Assembly: GCA_024743115.1 (NCBI GenBank)
Contig: JANSXC010000033.1
Location: 1-55,012 of the forward strand
DNA length: 55,012 nucleotides
Direction: 5' to 3'
Source: a bacterium
GTDB lineage: Bacteria > Planctomycetota > UBA1135 > UBA2386
The notes under the pieces are model-generated. The model ran no database searches. It was not told the origin of the DNA and saw only the letters and a list, made by a program, of their open reading frames with translations. Every line of letters begins with the position of its first letter. Positions within the stretch are counted from its first letter, which is position 1. This document shows positions 1 to 8,600 of this stretch, piece after piece. A program made the translations under genes and the position numbers.

Positions 1-1
1 G

Positions 2-895
2 GAGCACCGTGTCGACCCACGACGGATCGCGCTGCTGGCCTGGTCGTCGAGTGGGCCGGTGGCCTACCACCTGCTGACGGCGAAGCGCTCGCCGTTCTCA
101 CGTGGCTACGTCGCGATGTCGGTGTGGCGACCGCAGTCGGCCAGGGCGTTGAAGGCCGCGAAGGGCCGGCGGTTCGTCCTCGACCAATCGCCCGAGGACC
201 AGGTCACGGCGTTCTCGCACGTGCGGACGGCGTTCCATGCACTGGCAAAGGCGGGTGCGATCGTGCAGCTGTCGACCTACGAGGGCGGGCACGGTTGGCA
301 GGACGGGCCGATTCCGCGGCTGCGGCGGCAGCTCGCCTGGTTGTTCTCGAACGCGAAGGCCCGCGAACCCGAGTGGCCGGCCGGCGAGGAACCGATCGCG
401 GCCGACGGCAATCTGGTGCGCAACGGCGGCTTCGAGCGCGGCGCCAAACGGGGTTGGCGGACGATCGACAACAGCGGTCGGTTGATGGTCGAGGTCGACA
501 CGGAGCACAAGCGCGAGGGCAAGCAGTCGCTGCACCTGAGCAAGACGGGCGCGGTGCCGCTCGACCTGGTCGTGCAGGACATCGACCTGCCGTTGGCGAG
601 CGACCCGAAGGCCGAGGAAGTCATCGAGTTCGCCGTCGACTCGCGCACGGCTGACTGCAAGAACGCCTGGCTGAAGGTCTGGCTCTACGACAGCGAAGGC
701 AAGGTTTGCAACAGCAACCAGGACGTCAACGTCGCGCGATTCCGCGGCACGGCGGACTGGCAGCGGCATCAGGTCCGGATGGCACGCGGTAGTGCTGTGC
801 GGGCAACGATCCAGTGCCTGCTCGTTCTCGGTGGCGAGATCTGGCTCGATGACGTCGTGTTGCGCGTGGTCGATCGCGAGCGGAAGAAGGACTGA
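2..895 (+). CDS. Serine hydrolase (alpha/beta fold) with C-terminal jelly-roll-like domain, 5' end outside window
   Basis: The reading frame is open from base 2, so the gene starts outside the window and 297 residues are visible. The visible start carries a nucleophile-elbow-like segment, LLAWSSSGP, at residues 11-19. It resembles the GWSSGGP form of the G-x-S-x-G motif with the first Gly replaced by Ala. A likely acid residue follows at D61 (LDQSPEDQ) and the catalytic His at H97 (GGHGW), which completes a Ser-Asp-His triad of the dienelactone hydrolase/esterase superfamily. From about residue 138 a second domain begins with NLVRNGGFERG, the usual start of carbohydrate-binding-like beta-sandwich modules. 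A secreted or envelope esterase or peptidase is likely, but the signal peptide is not visible. The substrate cannot be read from the sequence. Confidence 0.8.
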   Translation, partial: EHRVDPRRIALLAWSSSGPVAYHLLTAKRSPFSRGYVAMSVWRPQSARALKAAKGRRFVLDQSPEDQVTAFSHVRTAFHALAKAGAIVQLSTYEGGHGWQDGPIPRLRRQLAWLFSNAKAREPEWPAGEEPIAADGNLVRNGGFERGAKRGWRTIDNSGRLMVEVDTEHKREGKQSLHLSKTGAVPLDLVVQDIDLPLASDPKAEEVIEFAVDSRTADCKNAWLKVWLYDSEGKVCNSNQDVNVARFRGTADWQRHQVRMARGSAVRATIQCLLVLGGEIWLDDVVLRVVDRERKKD

Positions 896-910
896 CCCGA
901 ACGCCGTACC

Positions 911-1816
911 GTGCCCGAACTCCCCGATGTCACCGTCTACCAGGAACGCCTGACGGCCCACTGCGTCGGCGACGAACTCGCGGGCATTCGGCTCAGGAGT
1001 CCGTTTCTGTTGCGCACCGTCGAGCCGCCGCTCGACGCCGTCGCCGGTCAGGTGCTGCGGGCGGTCGAGCGGCTCGGCAAGCGGTTGGTGTTCGTGTTCG
1101 ACGATGAGCTGTTCGTCGTGCTCCACCTGATGATTGCCGGGCGGTTGCGATTGCATCCCGTGGGCAAGGCGATTGGCGGCCGGATCGATCTCGCCGCGTT
1201 CGACTTCCCGGTCGGGGCGATCGTGCTCACGGAGGCCGGCAGCAAGAAGCGCGCGTCGCTGCACGTGGTCCAGGGGCGCGAAGCGCTCGCTGCGTTCGAC
1301 CGCGGCGGGCTCGAAGTGATGAGCGCGACCAGCGATGGGTTTCTTGCGGCGCTGCAGCGGGAGAACCGCACGATCAAGCGCGCGCTCTGCGACCCGCGGC
1401 TGTTCTCGGGCATCGGCAACGCCTACTCCGACGAGATCCTGCATCGCGCGCGGCTGAGTCCCGCGAAACTGACCGCGCGCTTCTCGGCCGAGGAGGGCGA
1501 GCGGCTGCGCGCGGCGACCGTCGCCGTGTTGACGCACTGGACCGACGAGCTGCGGCGCGAGGTCGGCGACGGGTTTCCCGACAAGGTGACGGCGTTCCGC
1601 GACGGCATGGCGGTCCACGGCCGCTACGGCAAACCCTGCCCCGAGTGCGGCAGCGCCGTGCAGCGGATTCGTTACGCGGACAACGAGTGCAACTACTGTT
1701 CGGTATGCCAGTGCGACGGCAAGCTGCTCGCAGACCGCGGGTTGTCGGGTCTGTTGAAGAAGGACTGGCCGAAGACCCTGGCCGAACTGGAGGAACGCCG
1801 TGGGGGCGGTCGATGA
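911..1816 (+). CDS. mutM: Fpg/Nei-family DNA glycosylase/AP lyase
   Basis: 301 residues, a normal length for formamidopyrimidine-DNA glycosylase, a base-excision repair enzyme that removes oxidised purines and nicks the abasic site. GTG was chosen as the start because it places Pro and Glu right after the initiator (MPELPD), and these are the catalytic N-terminal residues of the family. A conserved lysine lies in RLGKRLVF and the DNA-contacting Asn in GIGNAYSDE. A C-terminal zinc finger has two C-x2-C pairs (CPEC and CSVC). The position before the second pair that holds an essential Arg in classical Fpg is Asn here (ADNECNYC). I believe this variant is typical of a subfamily, so lesion specificity may differ from E. 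coli Fpg. The stop overlaps the next start (ATGA), which suggests translational coupling. Confidence 0.9.
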   Translation: MPELPDVTVYQERLTAHCVGDELAGIRLRSPFLLRTVEPPLDAVAGQVLRAVERLGKRLVFVFDDELFVVLHLMIAGRLRLHPVGKAIGGRIDLAAFDFPVGAIVLTEAGSKKRASLHVVQGREALAAFDRGGLEVMSATSDGFLAALQRENRTIKRALCDPRLFSGIGNAYSDEILHRARLSPAKLTARFSAEEGERLRAATVAVLTHWTDELRREVGDGFPDKVTAFRDGMAVHGRYGKPCPECGSAVQRIRYADNECNYCSVCQCDGKLLADRGLSGLLKKDWPKTLAELEERRGGGR

Positions 1817-3618
1817 ACCCGGAGATGAAGCGGGACACCCGGATGGTGGTTTTGCGGGAGTCGAAACGGGAGTTCGGCAAGGTCCGGCCCGTTCCCGGGG
1901 TCGTGCGGTCGCTTCTGCTACTCGCAACTCTGCTGGTCCTCGGCCCGGATGCGCTGCTGGCGCAACGTGTCGTGCGTCTCGGCGGCGGCGCGAAGCCGGC
2001 CGCGGAGAACCCGCTCGGCGATCGGCTGCGGCGGACGCAGCAAGGTCGCGTGGTCGACGTTCTAGGCGATCCGTTGCCGGCCGCGACGCTCGAGGTGCTC
2101 TACGGCGAGCAGGTGGTCGGTCGCGCCGTTACGGACGCCGAAGGGCTCTACCAGTTGCGCGCACCCGCCGTGTCCGGAGCGTTCGTGCGGGTGGCCGCGG
2201 CCGGCAAGGCGTCGGTTCGGCGACTGTTCGGCGGGCGCGCGTGGCGCCCGGTGCAGAACTTCGTGCTCGAGGACGGTTGTACGATCCGCGGCGCCGTCGT
2301 CGACGCGGTGGGGCGGCCGGTCGCAGGCGTGACCGTCGTGCTGGCTGGTGGCGAGACGCGATGCAGTACGGTCACGGATGATGCCGGGCGCTTCGAGCTC
2401 GCCGGGGTACCGATGCGGCGGGTGAGTCTGCGGGCCTGGGGCCGTCAGAGCTTCGCCGAACGCACGCTGTGGCCGACGCGGGATGTCGAATGTGATCTGA
2501 AGCTGCCGCTGTTCAGCAGCGGCCAGCGCCGGATCCGCGTCGAGGGGCTGCCGCGCGAGGCGTTGGCGTCCGCGGTCGTCGAGGTCACCTCGACGGACAT
2601 GGTCGTGCAGCGACAGGCGGGGCGGCTCACGCTCGGGGTCGACGGCACGACCGAGTTCCTGCCCGGAGAAACCAGCCTGCTGCGGCTGCGGGCGCCGGGG
2701 TTCGATGCGGAGCCGAGCGGCTGGCTCGTGACTCCGACGGGTGCGGGTGAACTGGTCTTCGCGGTGCGCCCCGTGGCGAAGCGACCGGTCGGTTGTCTGC
2801 TAACGGGGCGGCTCGTCGATCCGGACGATCGGCCGGTGATCGAAGCGGAACTCGTGGTCGAGGATCGGCTGCACGGCCGGGTCGGCGTCGGCACGACGGG
2901 TGTCGATGGCACGTTCCGCATCCCGGTGGAGCTGCAGGAGGGCAGCTACTGCTGCTTCGGAATCGCGCAGCGCGACTGGCAGTTCGTGGTCGAAGAGGAC
3001 GGCCTGCGATCGGGCGGCTACTCGTGGTTCGATGCCGAGGTGCAGCCGCGGCCCGTCACGCTGCGGGTCGAGCGTTGCACGGCGGTGGCCAGCGAGGTGC
3101 GTGATGCGTTGGGCAATCGCTTCACGCACGGAGAGTTGTTCGTCGCGCCTTCGGATCGACCGCTGTTCGTCGCGGTGCGGTCGCTGACGGATCGACTCGG
3201 CGCGTTCGACCTGCGCGGTCTCGTCCCGGGTGAGTACATGCTGGCAGCGGTGGCGTTCGACGGCGGTGTCGCGACCGCCGAGATCGTGGTGGCCGAAAGG
3301 GCGACCCGGGTCGCGAAACGCTGGTTGCCGGTGCCGAGCGGCTCACTCGAGGGGCAGGTCGTCGGGTTGGACGGTCGGCCGATGCCGGGCGTTCGGGTTC
3401 GCCTCGTCTCGCCCGAGCAGATCGATGGCGAGGGGCTGCCGCTCGGCGGTCGACCCGACGCCGAGGTCCTCACGAACCGCGACGGGCGTTTTCGTTGTCG
3501 CGGCCTGCACGCCGGCGACTGGCTCGTGGCCCTGCCGGACGAGGACGGCGTCGCGGCCGTGACTGTCGAGATTCGCATCGATCGCGCCGCGCCCGTGGAT
3601 TTCCGGCTCACGCGCTGA
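1813..3618 (+). CDS. Secreted protein with several carboxypeptidase-regulatory-like (beta-sandwich) repeats
   Basis: 601 residues from the ATG that overlaps the glycosylase stop. The open frame runs further upstream, but that part would lie inside mutM. Residues about 31-55 form a hydrophobic signal segment ending near ALLAQ. The rest contains repeated beta-sandwich units of the carboxypeptidase regulatory-like or SdrD-B-like type. Each begins with a G-x-V-V-D-x-x-G-x-P pattern (GRVVDVLGDPLP, GAVVDAVGRPVAG, GRLVDPDDRPV, GQVVGLDGRPMPG) and ends with a D-G-x-F/Y turn. No enzymatic domain is visible. Such arrays usually act as rigid extracellular or periplasmic scaffolds, which is an inference here. 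Coupling to a DNA repair gene may be incidental. Confidence 0.85.
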   Translation: MNPEMKRDTRMVVLRESKREFGKVRPVPGVVRSLLLLATLLVLGPDALLAQRVVRLGGGAKPAAENPLGDRLRRTQQGRVVDVLGDPLPAATLEVLYGEQVVGRAVTDAEGLYQLRAPAVSGAFVRVAAAGKASVRRLFGGRAWRPVQNFVLEDGCTIRGAVVDAVGRPVAGVTVVLAGGETRCSTVTDDAGRFELAGVPMRRVSLRAWGRQSFAERTLWPTRDVECDLKLPLFSSGQRRIRVEGLPREALASAVVEVTSTDMVVQRQAGRLTLGVDGTTEFLPGETSLLRLRAPGFDAEPSGWLVTPTGAGELVFAVRPVAKRPVGCLLTGRLVDPDDRPVIEAELVVEDRLHGRVGVGTTGVDGTFRIPVELQEGSYCCFGIAQRDWQFVVEEDGLRSGGYSWFDAEVQPRPVTLRVERCTAVASEVRDALGNRFTHGELFVAPSDRPLFVAVRSLTDRLGAFDLRGLVPGEYMLAAVAFDGGVATAEIVVAERATRVAKRWLPVPSGSLEGQVVGLDGRPMPGVRVRLVSPEQIDGEGLPLGGRPDAEVLTNRDGRFRCRGLHAGDWLVALPDEDGVAAVTVEIRIDRAAPVDFRLTR

Positions 3619-3645
3619 TCCGCGATCGGTCGATGGTCGTTGGCA

Positions 3646-3774
3646 GATGGTTGCCGAAGGCCAGCGGGACGACGACGTCGCGCCCCCCCAGGAAGGGCGG
3701 CGAATGCTCGTGATGTGGTTGTGCTGGATCGTCCTCGCGGCGCTCCTGGCGGCGGCCGGCGTCGCGACCTTCTG
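3646..3774 (+). CDS. Predicted 42-residue single-pass membrane peptide (23 residues if the internal ATG is used)
   Basis: A short open frame fills the gap between two larger genes. From ATG 3646 it encodes a hydrophilic N-terminus (MVAEGQRDDD), an RR pair, then a strongly hydrophobic stretch (MWLCWIVLAALLAAAGVA) ending at TGA. An internal in-frame ATG at 3703 is preceded by a very good Shine-Dalgarno-like AGGAAGGG at 3689-3696 with 6-base spacing. The true product may therefore be the 23-residue hydrophobic peptide alone. No family is recognised. The good ribosome site and clean membrane segment are the only support, and it could be a chance frame. Confidence 0.4.
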
Positions 3775-3830
3775 ACCGGGGAATCGACGGCCGTAGCGGA
3801 GTTGTTGCCGATGGTTCGCGTTCTTCGGCC

Positions 3831-4904
3831 ATGCGAACACTGCTCTCCTTGGTAGCCGGCACTGGGCTGTCGATCGGTACGCTCGCCGCCCAGAACGAGG
3901 CCGGTGAGCCGGGCCAGGCCGTCGAGCCCGTTCCCGTCAGGGTGATCAAGGCCGCGAAGTCCGCCGCGGGCGCGAAGGCGCCCGCCGAGGGCACGCTCCA
4001 GAAGCTCGAGGACGCGCTGCTCGGCGGCGGCCCGACCGTCGAACGGATCGAGTTCAACGGTGTGATGCACGAGGTGCGGGCGCTGCGCCGGCCGCACGAG
4101 GACCCCGATCTCGCGCCGTGTGACATCGCGTGGTGCGCGTTCGAGTCCTTGATCCTCGATACCTTGCGCGCCGATCTCGTGCGGCAGGGCAAGTGGCCCG
4201 ACGACGAGGCGTTCGCTGCCGCCTGGGCCGACTACTGCAAGCCCTACGACGACACGCCGTTCTCCGTGGAAGTGATCGCGACGCGGTTCAAGGGCTACCC
4301 GGACCTCGACACCTACCGCGAGCGGTGGCGCGTGCAGCATGCCTACGTCACGAGTCTCGGCAAGGGCGCGTTTGCTCCGCAGGCGTTGCAGGCCGAGGTC
4401 AGCAACCCGACGAGCGGCGCGCACCTGCGAGGGGACGGGGTGACGGCCGAGCTGTGGTTCCACCCGGCGGTTGCCGGGCCCGATGGCCGGCGCGACTTCG
4501 ATGCGGCGGGTCGGCTCGCCGCCCGCACGCGCGCGGCCATCGCGGCCGGTGCGGAGCTGCCGGACGGGGCCGAGCACCGGGTCGTCGGCAAGGGCAAGCG
4601 GCTGACTATCAATCAGCTGCGGTCGAACCTCGGCGAGAACGAATACCTCGGGCTCGTGCGCGAGGGGGCGGCGGCGAAGCTGTTCGATCCGCAGCGGGCG
4701 CCGCTCGGCGAATTGGTCGGACCGTGGCGCGCCCCGACGGGTGTCTATCTGGCTCGGGTCACGGACCGCCACGTTCGGGACACTCCCATCGACGTCGAGG
4801 TCCTGCGCATGCGCAAGCTCGTCCGACAACTCGCGGAGCAGCGACAGTTCCGCATCTGGACGGGGCTCGTGCTCGCGCGGTCGGTGATTCGCGTGCCGCG
4901 CTGA
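3831..4904 (+). CDS. Exported protein with parvulin-like C-terminal region
   Basis: 357 residues. The N-terminus (MRTLLSLVAGTGLSIGTLAAQ) looks like a short signal peptide cleaved near LAAQ, followed by a low-complexity Ala/Lys/Glu linker. The middle is helical and rich in Trp and Tyr. Near residues 296-315 the segment LGELVGPWRAPTGVYLARV matches the closing strand pattern of parvulin-type peptidyl-prolyl isomerases (L-G-x-x-x-G-P-x-x-T-x-x-G-x-H-x-x-x-V). With the LRDGV-like spacing before it, this suggests a SurA/PrsA-like periplasmic chaperone. That reading is an inference from one motif, since the classical catalytic His and Cys positions are not obvious. The gene stands alone, followed by a convergent minus-strand gene. 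Confidence 0.75.
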   Translation: MRTLLSLVAGTGLSIGTLAAQNEAGEPGQAVEPVPVRVIKAAKSAAGAKAPAEGTLQKLEDALLGGGPTVERIEFNGVMHEVRALRRPHEDPDLAPCDIAWCAFESLILDTLRADLVRQGKWPDDEAFAAAWADYCKPYDDTPFSVEVIATRFKGYPDLDTYRERWRVQHAYVTSLGKGAFAPQALQAEVSNPTSGAHLRGDGVTAELWFHPAVAGPDGRRDFDAAGRLAARTRAAIAAGAELPDGAEHRVVGKGKRLTINQLRSNLGENEYLGLVREGAAAKLFDPQRAPLGELVGPWRAPTGVYLARVTDRHVRDTPIDVEVLRMRKLVRQLAEQRQFRIWTGLVLARSVIRVPR

Positions 4905-4924
4905 CCCCGAGCCGCCGCTGCGCG

Positions 4925-5665
4925 TCAGCCGCCGAACATCTGTAGCCACTCGGCTTCGGACTTCGGCTTGAACACGTAGTTCGAACGCCGCGTCTCGCCG
5001 AGTTCCTGGTGGGGGTCCGGGGCGTAGAGGTGGCCCGGGTAGAGGATCGCGGAGTCGGGCACGTGCGCGAGCTTCTGCGTCAGGGACAGATAGAGCTGGC
5101 GTGGGTCGCCGCCCGGTAGGTCGGTGCGGCCGCAACCCTCGAGGAACAAGGTGTCGCCGGCGACGAGTCGGTTCGCCACGAGGAAGCACTGCGAGCCCGG
5201 GGTGTGCCCCGGCGTGTGGATGAGCTGGATCGGGATCTCGCCGACGTGCAGCACGTCGCCGCTGTCGTGCAGCTTCAAGTCGCTGTCGCTGCAGCCGGTA
5301 GTGCGTTTGACCCACTCCGATTCGTCGCGCTGGACGTGAATCTTGCACGCGCACCGCGACAGCAGCTCGCGCGCGCCCTCGAGCGAATGGCCGAACAGGT
5401 CGCCACCAACGTGGTCGGGGTGGTAGTGGGTCGCGAGCGCGCCTGTGACCTTCAGGCCGTCCGCTTCGACGAGGTCGACGAGCTCGTCGACCTTGTAGCA
5501 AGGGTCCACGAGCACGGCCTCCCCGGACTCAGAGTCACCGATGGCGTAGACGAAGTTCGCCATCTGGGCGCCGATCGGATCCCCCTGGGCGAAGTCCCGC
5601 CCGGCCAGCCACTGTCGAAAATACAGACGGTGCTCAAGTGCAGAGGTGGGTTCGTGCCGATTCAT
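4925..5665 (-). CDS. Metallo-beta-lactamase-fold hydrolase, glyoxalase II / persulfide dioxygenase-like
   Basis: 246 residues on the minus strand. It shows the full metal-binding set of the fold: THYHPDH at residues 79-85, HTPGHTPGS at 150-158, GDTLF starting near 170, and a later histidine in LYPGHLY. A GRTD motif follows GDTLF, as in hydroxyacylglutathione hydrolases and ETHE1-type persulfide dioxygenases. Expected chemistry is hydrolysis of a thioester, or sulfur oxidation, at a one- or two-metal site in the cytoplasm. No signal peptide is seen. The start lies only 3 bases from the start chosen for the divergent lipoprotein gene. One of the two starts may therefore be wrong, or the promoters lie inside the coding regions. 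Confidence 0.9.
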   Translation of the reverse strand: MNRHEPTSALEHRLYFRQWLAGRDFAQGDPIGAQMANFVYAIGDSESGEAVLVDPCYKVDELVDLVEADGLKVTGALATHYHPDHVGGDLFGHSLEGARELLSRCACKIHVQRDESEWVKRTTGCSDSDLKLHDSGDVLHVGEIPIQLIHTPGHTPGSQCFLVANRLVAGDTLFLEGCGRTDLPGGDPRQLYLSLTQKLAHVPDSAILYPGHLYAPDPHQELGETRRSNYVFKPKSEAEWLQMFGG

Positions 5666-5668
5666 GCC

Positions 5669-8600
5669 ATGGCAAGGATGGCAGGACGACGCCCAGGAAT
5701 CTTCACGAAAGCCCGCGCCCCCGAATCGTCGGGATCGCGGCCCTCATTCTCGTGGTCCACGGCCGCGCGCCTCTGGACGGCGCAGGCCGGCATGCTCGGG
5801 CTGCTCGCATGCAGCACATCGACGGGTTTCGGTGTCGCCCACGTGCCGCCGGCGCTGCGCGACCTCGCGAGCACCGGCGAACTGCGCGTGCTCGCAACCC
5901 GCGACAACTCGGTGCCCGACGACCTCGCCGGCATCGACGCGATCGCTCTGCTGCCTGGTCACGTCCCCGGCAACGCCGGGGCGCGGCCCGCTCGCGAGGC
6001 GCCGGATCTCCCGCCCGATGCGCTCGCGCGGTTGCGGCAGTTCGTCAAGCGCGGCGGCCGCCTGGTCCTGCTGGGCGATACCGCTGCGTTGGCTGTCGAC
6101 CTCGGCTGCGAAGCCGAACGCCCCGAGACCATGGCGCTGCGTTGGGGCTTCGATGCACGCACGGTGCGTGGCCACCTCGCCTACGGCATGCATGTCGTGT
6201 CGGGGCGCATGCCACAGCTGTTCACCGGGCTCGCGAGCGTTCTGGGCGTGGCGGGTGAAGAACGCGCGAGTGCCGCGATGGCAGATGCCGGCGGGGAGTT
6301 CACTTTCTCGCTCGGCGGCGCCGCGCCGTGTTCGGCGCCGCTGTGCGCGTGGTCCGTCGGCGCCCCGCAACAGGGCGCGGTGCTTGCGACGCTCGCGACC
6401 GCATTTGACGGCGTGCCATCGCCCGCGGGGCCCCCCGTGCTGGTGCACTGGCCGGTGGTCGGGGGCGGCGACGTGCTCGCCCTCGGGTTCGTGCCCGAGT
6501 TCGAACACGACGACGAGCGCGTGCGCACCAATGCTCGGCGGCTGCTCCAGAACATGCTCGCGTCGAAACCGGATGCGACTGCGCTCCTGGTCGAGCTGGA
6601 CGCCGCGATCGATCCCGTCGACCCGCGCGCGGTGGCTCGGGGAGCGACGCCGGGCCAGGTGCATCCCGACATCCCGATGGCGCCGCTGGTGTCCCACTGG
6701 GGCTGGACGGCGCGGCTCGACAACGCGAGTGATCCCGGCATCGCACGATCCGTCGAAGAGGTCGTCGGGCAGGTGCTCGGCCCGAGTTGGCAGGCGGGGG
6801 CCGATCAGCTCGCGCTCGTTGCGACCGATCCGGATCACGGTTCGCCGCTGGCCTGGACCGAGGACGACGCGTTGCAGCGTCCCGAGGGCTACCGCGGTGA
6901 CGCGTTCGGCGGCCGCTTCGGAGCAGCAGCCTTCGGGAACGTGGCCGACGCCGCGCACGGTCGCGCGATGCTGCTGCAGGCGTTCTTCGACCCGCCTCCG
7001 GTCAGCGGCCGCGCGAGAGAACGGCTCGCGGCGCTGCGCTTCTTCGCGCGCGAACTCGCCGACTGGCGCCGGCTGGGCAATCGTGCGATCGACGGCTTCG
7101 GTTTGCGCCAGTGGTTCCACGACACGACCGGCTACAGCCGCGCGATCGTGCAGGACCTCCACCCAGCCGCAACGCTCTACCGCGCCGGCGAACTGGCGCC
7201 ACGGATCGCGACCGCCGAGCAGGCGATCGACGCCGAGGACGGCGCGTTGCGTGGGCTCGCGGCCACGGGCCTGACCCGGCAATGGCGCGACGGGTTTCCG
7301 GCGACGCGCTATCCGTTCGGCATCCTCGATGCGCGCTGCGAACGCGCGCTACCGTCGCAGCGCGGACCGACGCTCGGTGGCGGCAGCTACGGCGATTGGT
7401 TGCTCGCGCAGCTCAACGACTTCGTCCGTGAACGGCTCGGCGGCGGCGCGAGTCTGTGGTGGCGGGATCACGACGAAGACACCCTGGGAGCGCGCGGCCG
7501 CGACTACGTGCTCGGGTTGTCGGTCGACCCGTTGCGCGCGGCGGTCGCGACCCAGTTCGCGGCCACCGGCAAGAACGGTTATCGCGCTGCGGTCGCGGCG
7601 CTCGCGGGCGCGGCGCCCGCAGGCTTCAGTCACGCCCTGCCGGTGCCGGCCGCCGTGCACATGCTGCAGAACAATCGGTTCCGATTGCTCGGCAGCGGTG
7701 GCGGGTTGTTGTTCGACCCGACGGGCCAGGCGCGCTTTCGCCCGGGGCAGGCGCTGGTCCTGAGTCCGCGGTTCCTCAACACGAGACTGTTTGGCGGGCG
7801 ACCTTCGACCGGGTCGATCCGCGCGTTCGACCGCGACTTCCTGCAGACCGGTCGCGGTTCGGAAGGTGGCTACGGCCGCGTCGCGGTCGTCGGCTCGGAG
7901 CCGGGGCAGTCCCGCCGGGTGCCCGCGATGCTCGCGTTCGACGACCAGCCGCGCTGGCCGCAACGCGTCCACCTCGAGATCGAACTCGAGACCGGCTACT
8001 ACGAACTCGAAATCCAGCCGCGGGCGCATCGGCATCGCGGCGTGCTCGTTATCGCGCTCGATGGCACCGTGCTGCACTGCGAACCGTTCGATTCGCTCGT
8101 CAACGGCACCGTGACCACGGTGCCGGTCCACGTCGCGCGTTCGGGCGTTCGCACCGTCGAACTCGCGGTCGAAGAGGGCGGGGCCGTCGCGCTCGATCGC
8201 CTGCGGCTCGTGCGGCGCGGCGATGTCGCGGCCGAGGGCGAGGTTCGCATCGCGGCCGGTCACCTCGCCGAACTCGGTGAACGTTCCGCCTCGAGCTATC
8301 ACGCGGATCGGGTCGCGCTGCGTACCATCGGCGACTTCCCCGGCTTCGTCATGCGGATGCGCTGTGAGCACGCGGTGCGCGGGCTGCGCATCGAACGGCA
8401 GCTCGAGTTGCCTGGCTACACCAGCCTCGTTGTGCACGACGACGCGCCGAGCCGGTTGCGGCGACCGTTCGTGCTGCGTTCGCGCGAGCCGGCAATGCCG
8501 GATCTGATCGTCGCGCCGCTACAGCTCGGTCGCCTCGAGCACTTTCGCTTCCAGAACGGGCGACTGACGTTCCACTCGCTACCCGAAGCGGGAGCGGAGA

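Noticed and set aside
3018..5501. 827-residue minus-strand open frame
   Set aside because: It overlaps three better-supported genes and has only low-complexity Arg/Pro sequence.
5204..5668. N-terminal extension of the large lipoprotein
   Set aside because: It is antisense to the metallo-beta-lactamase-fold gene and contains no signal peptide.
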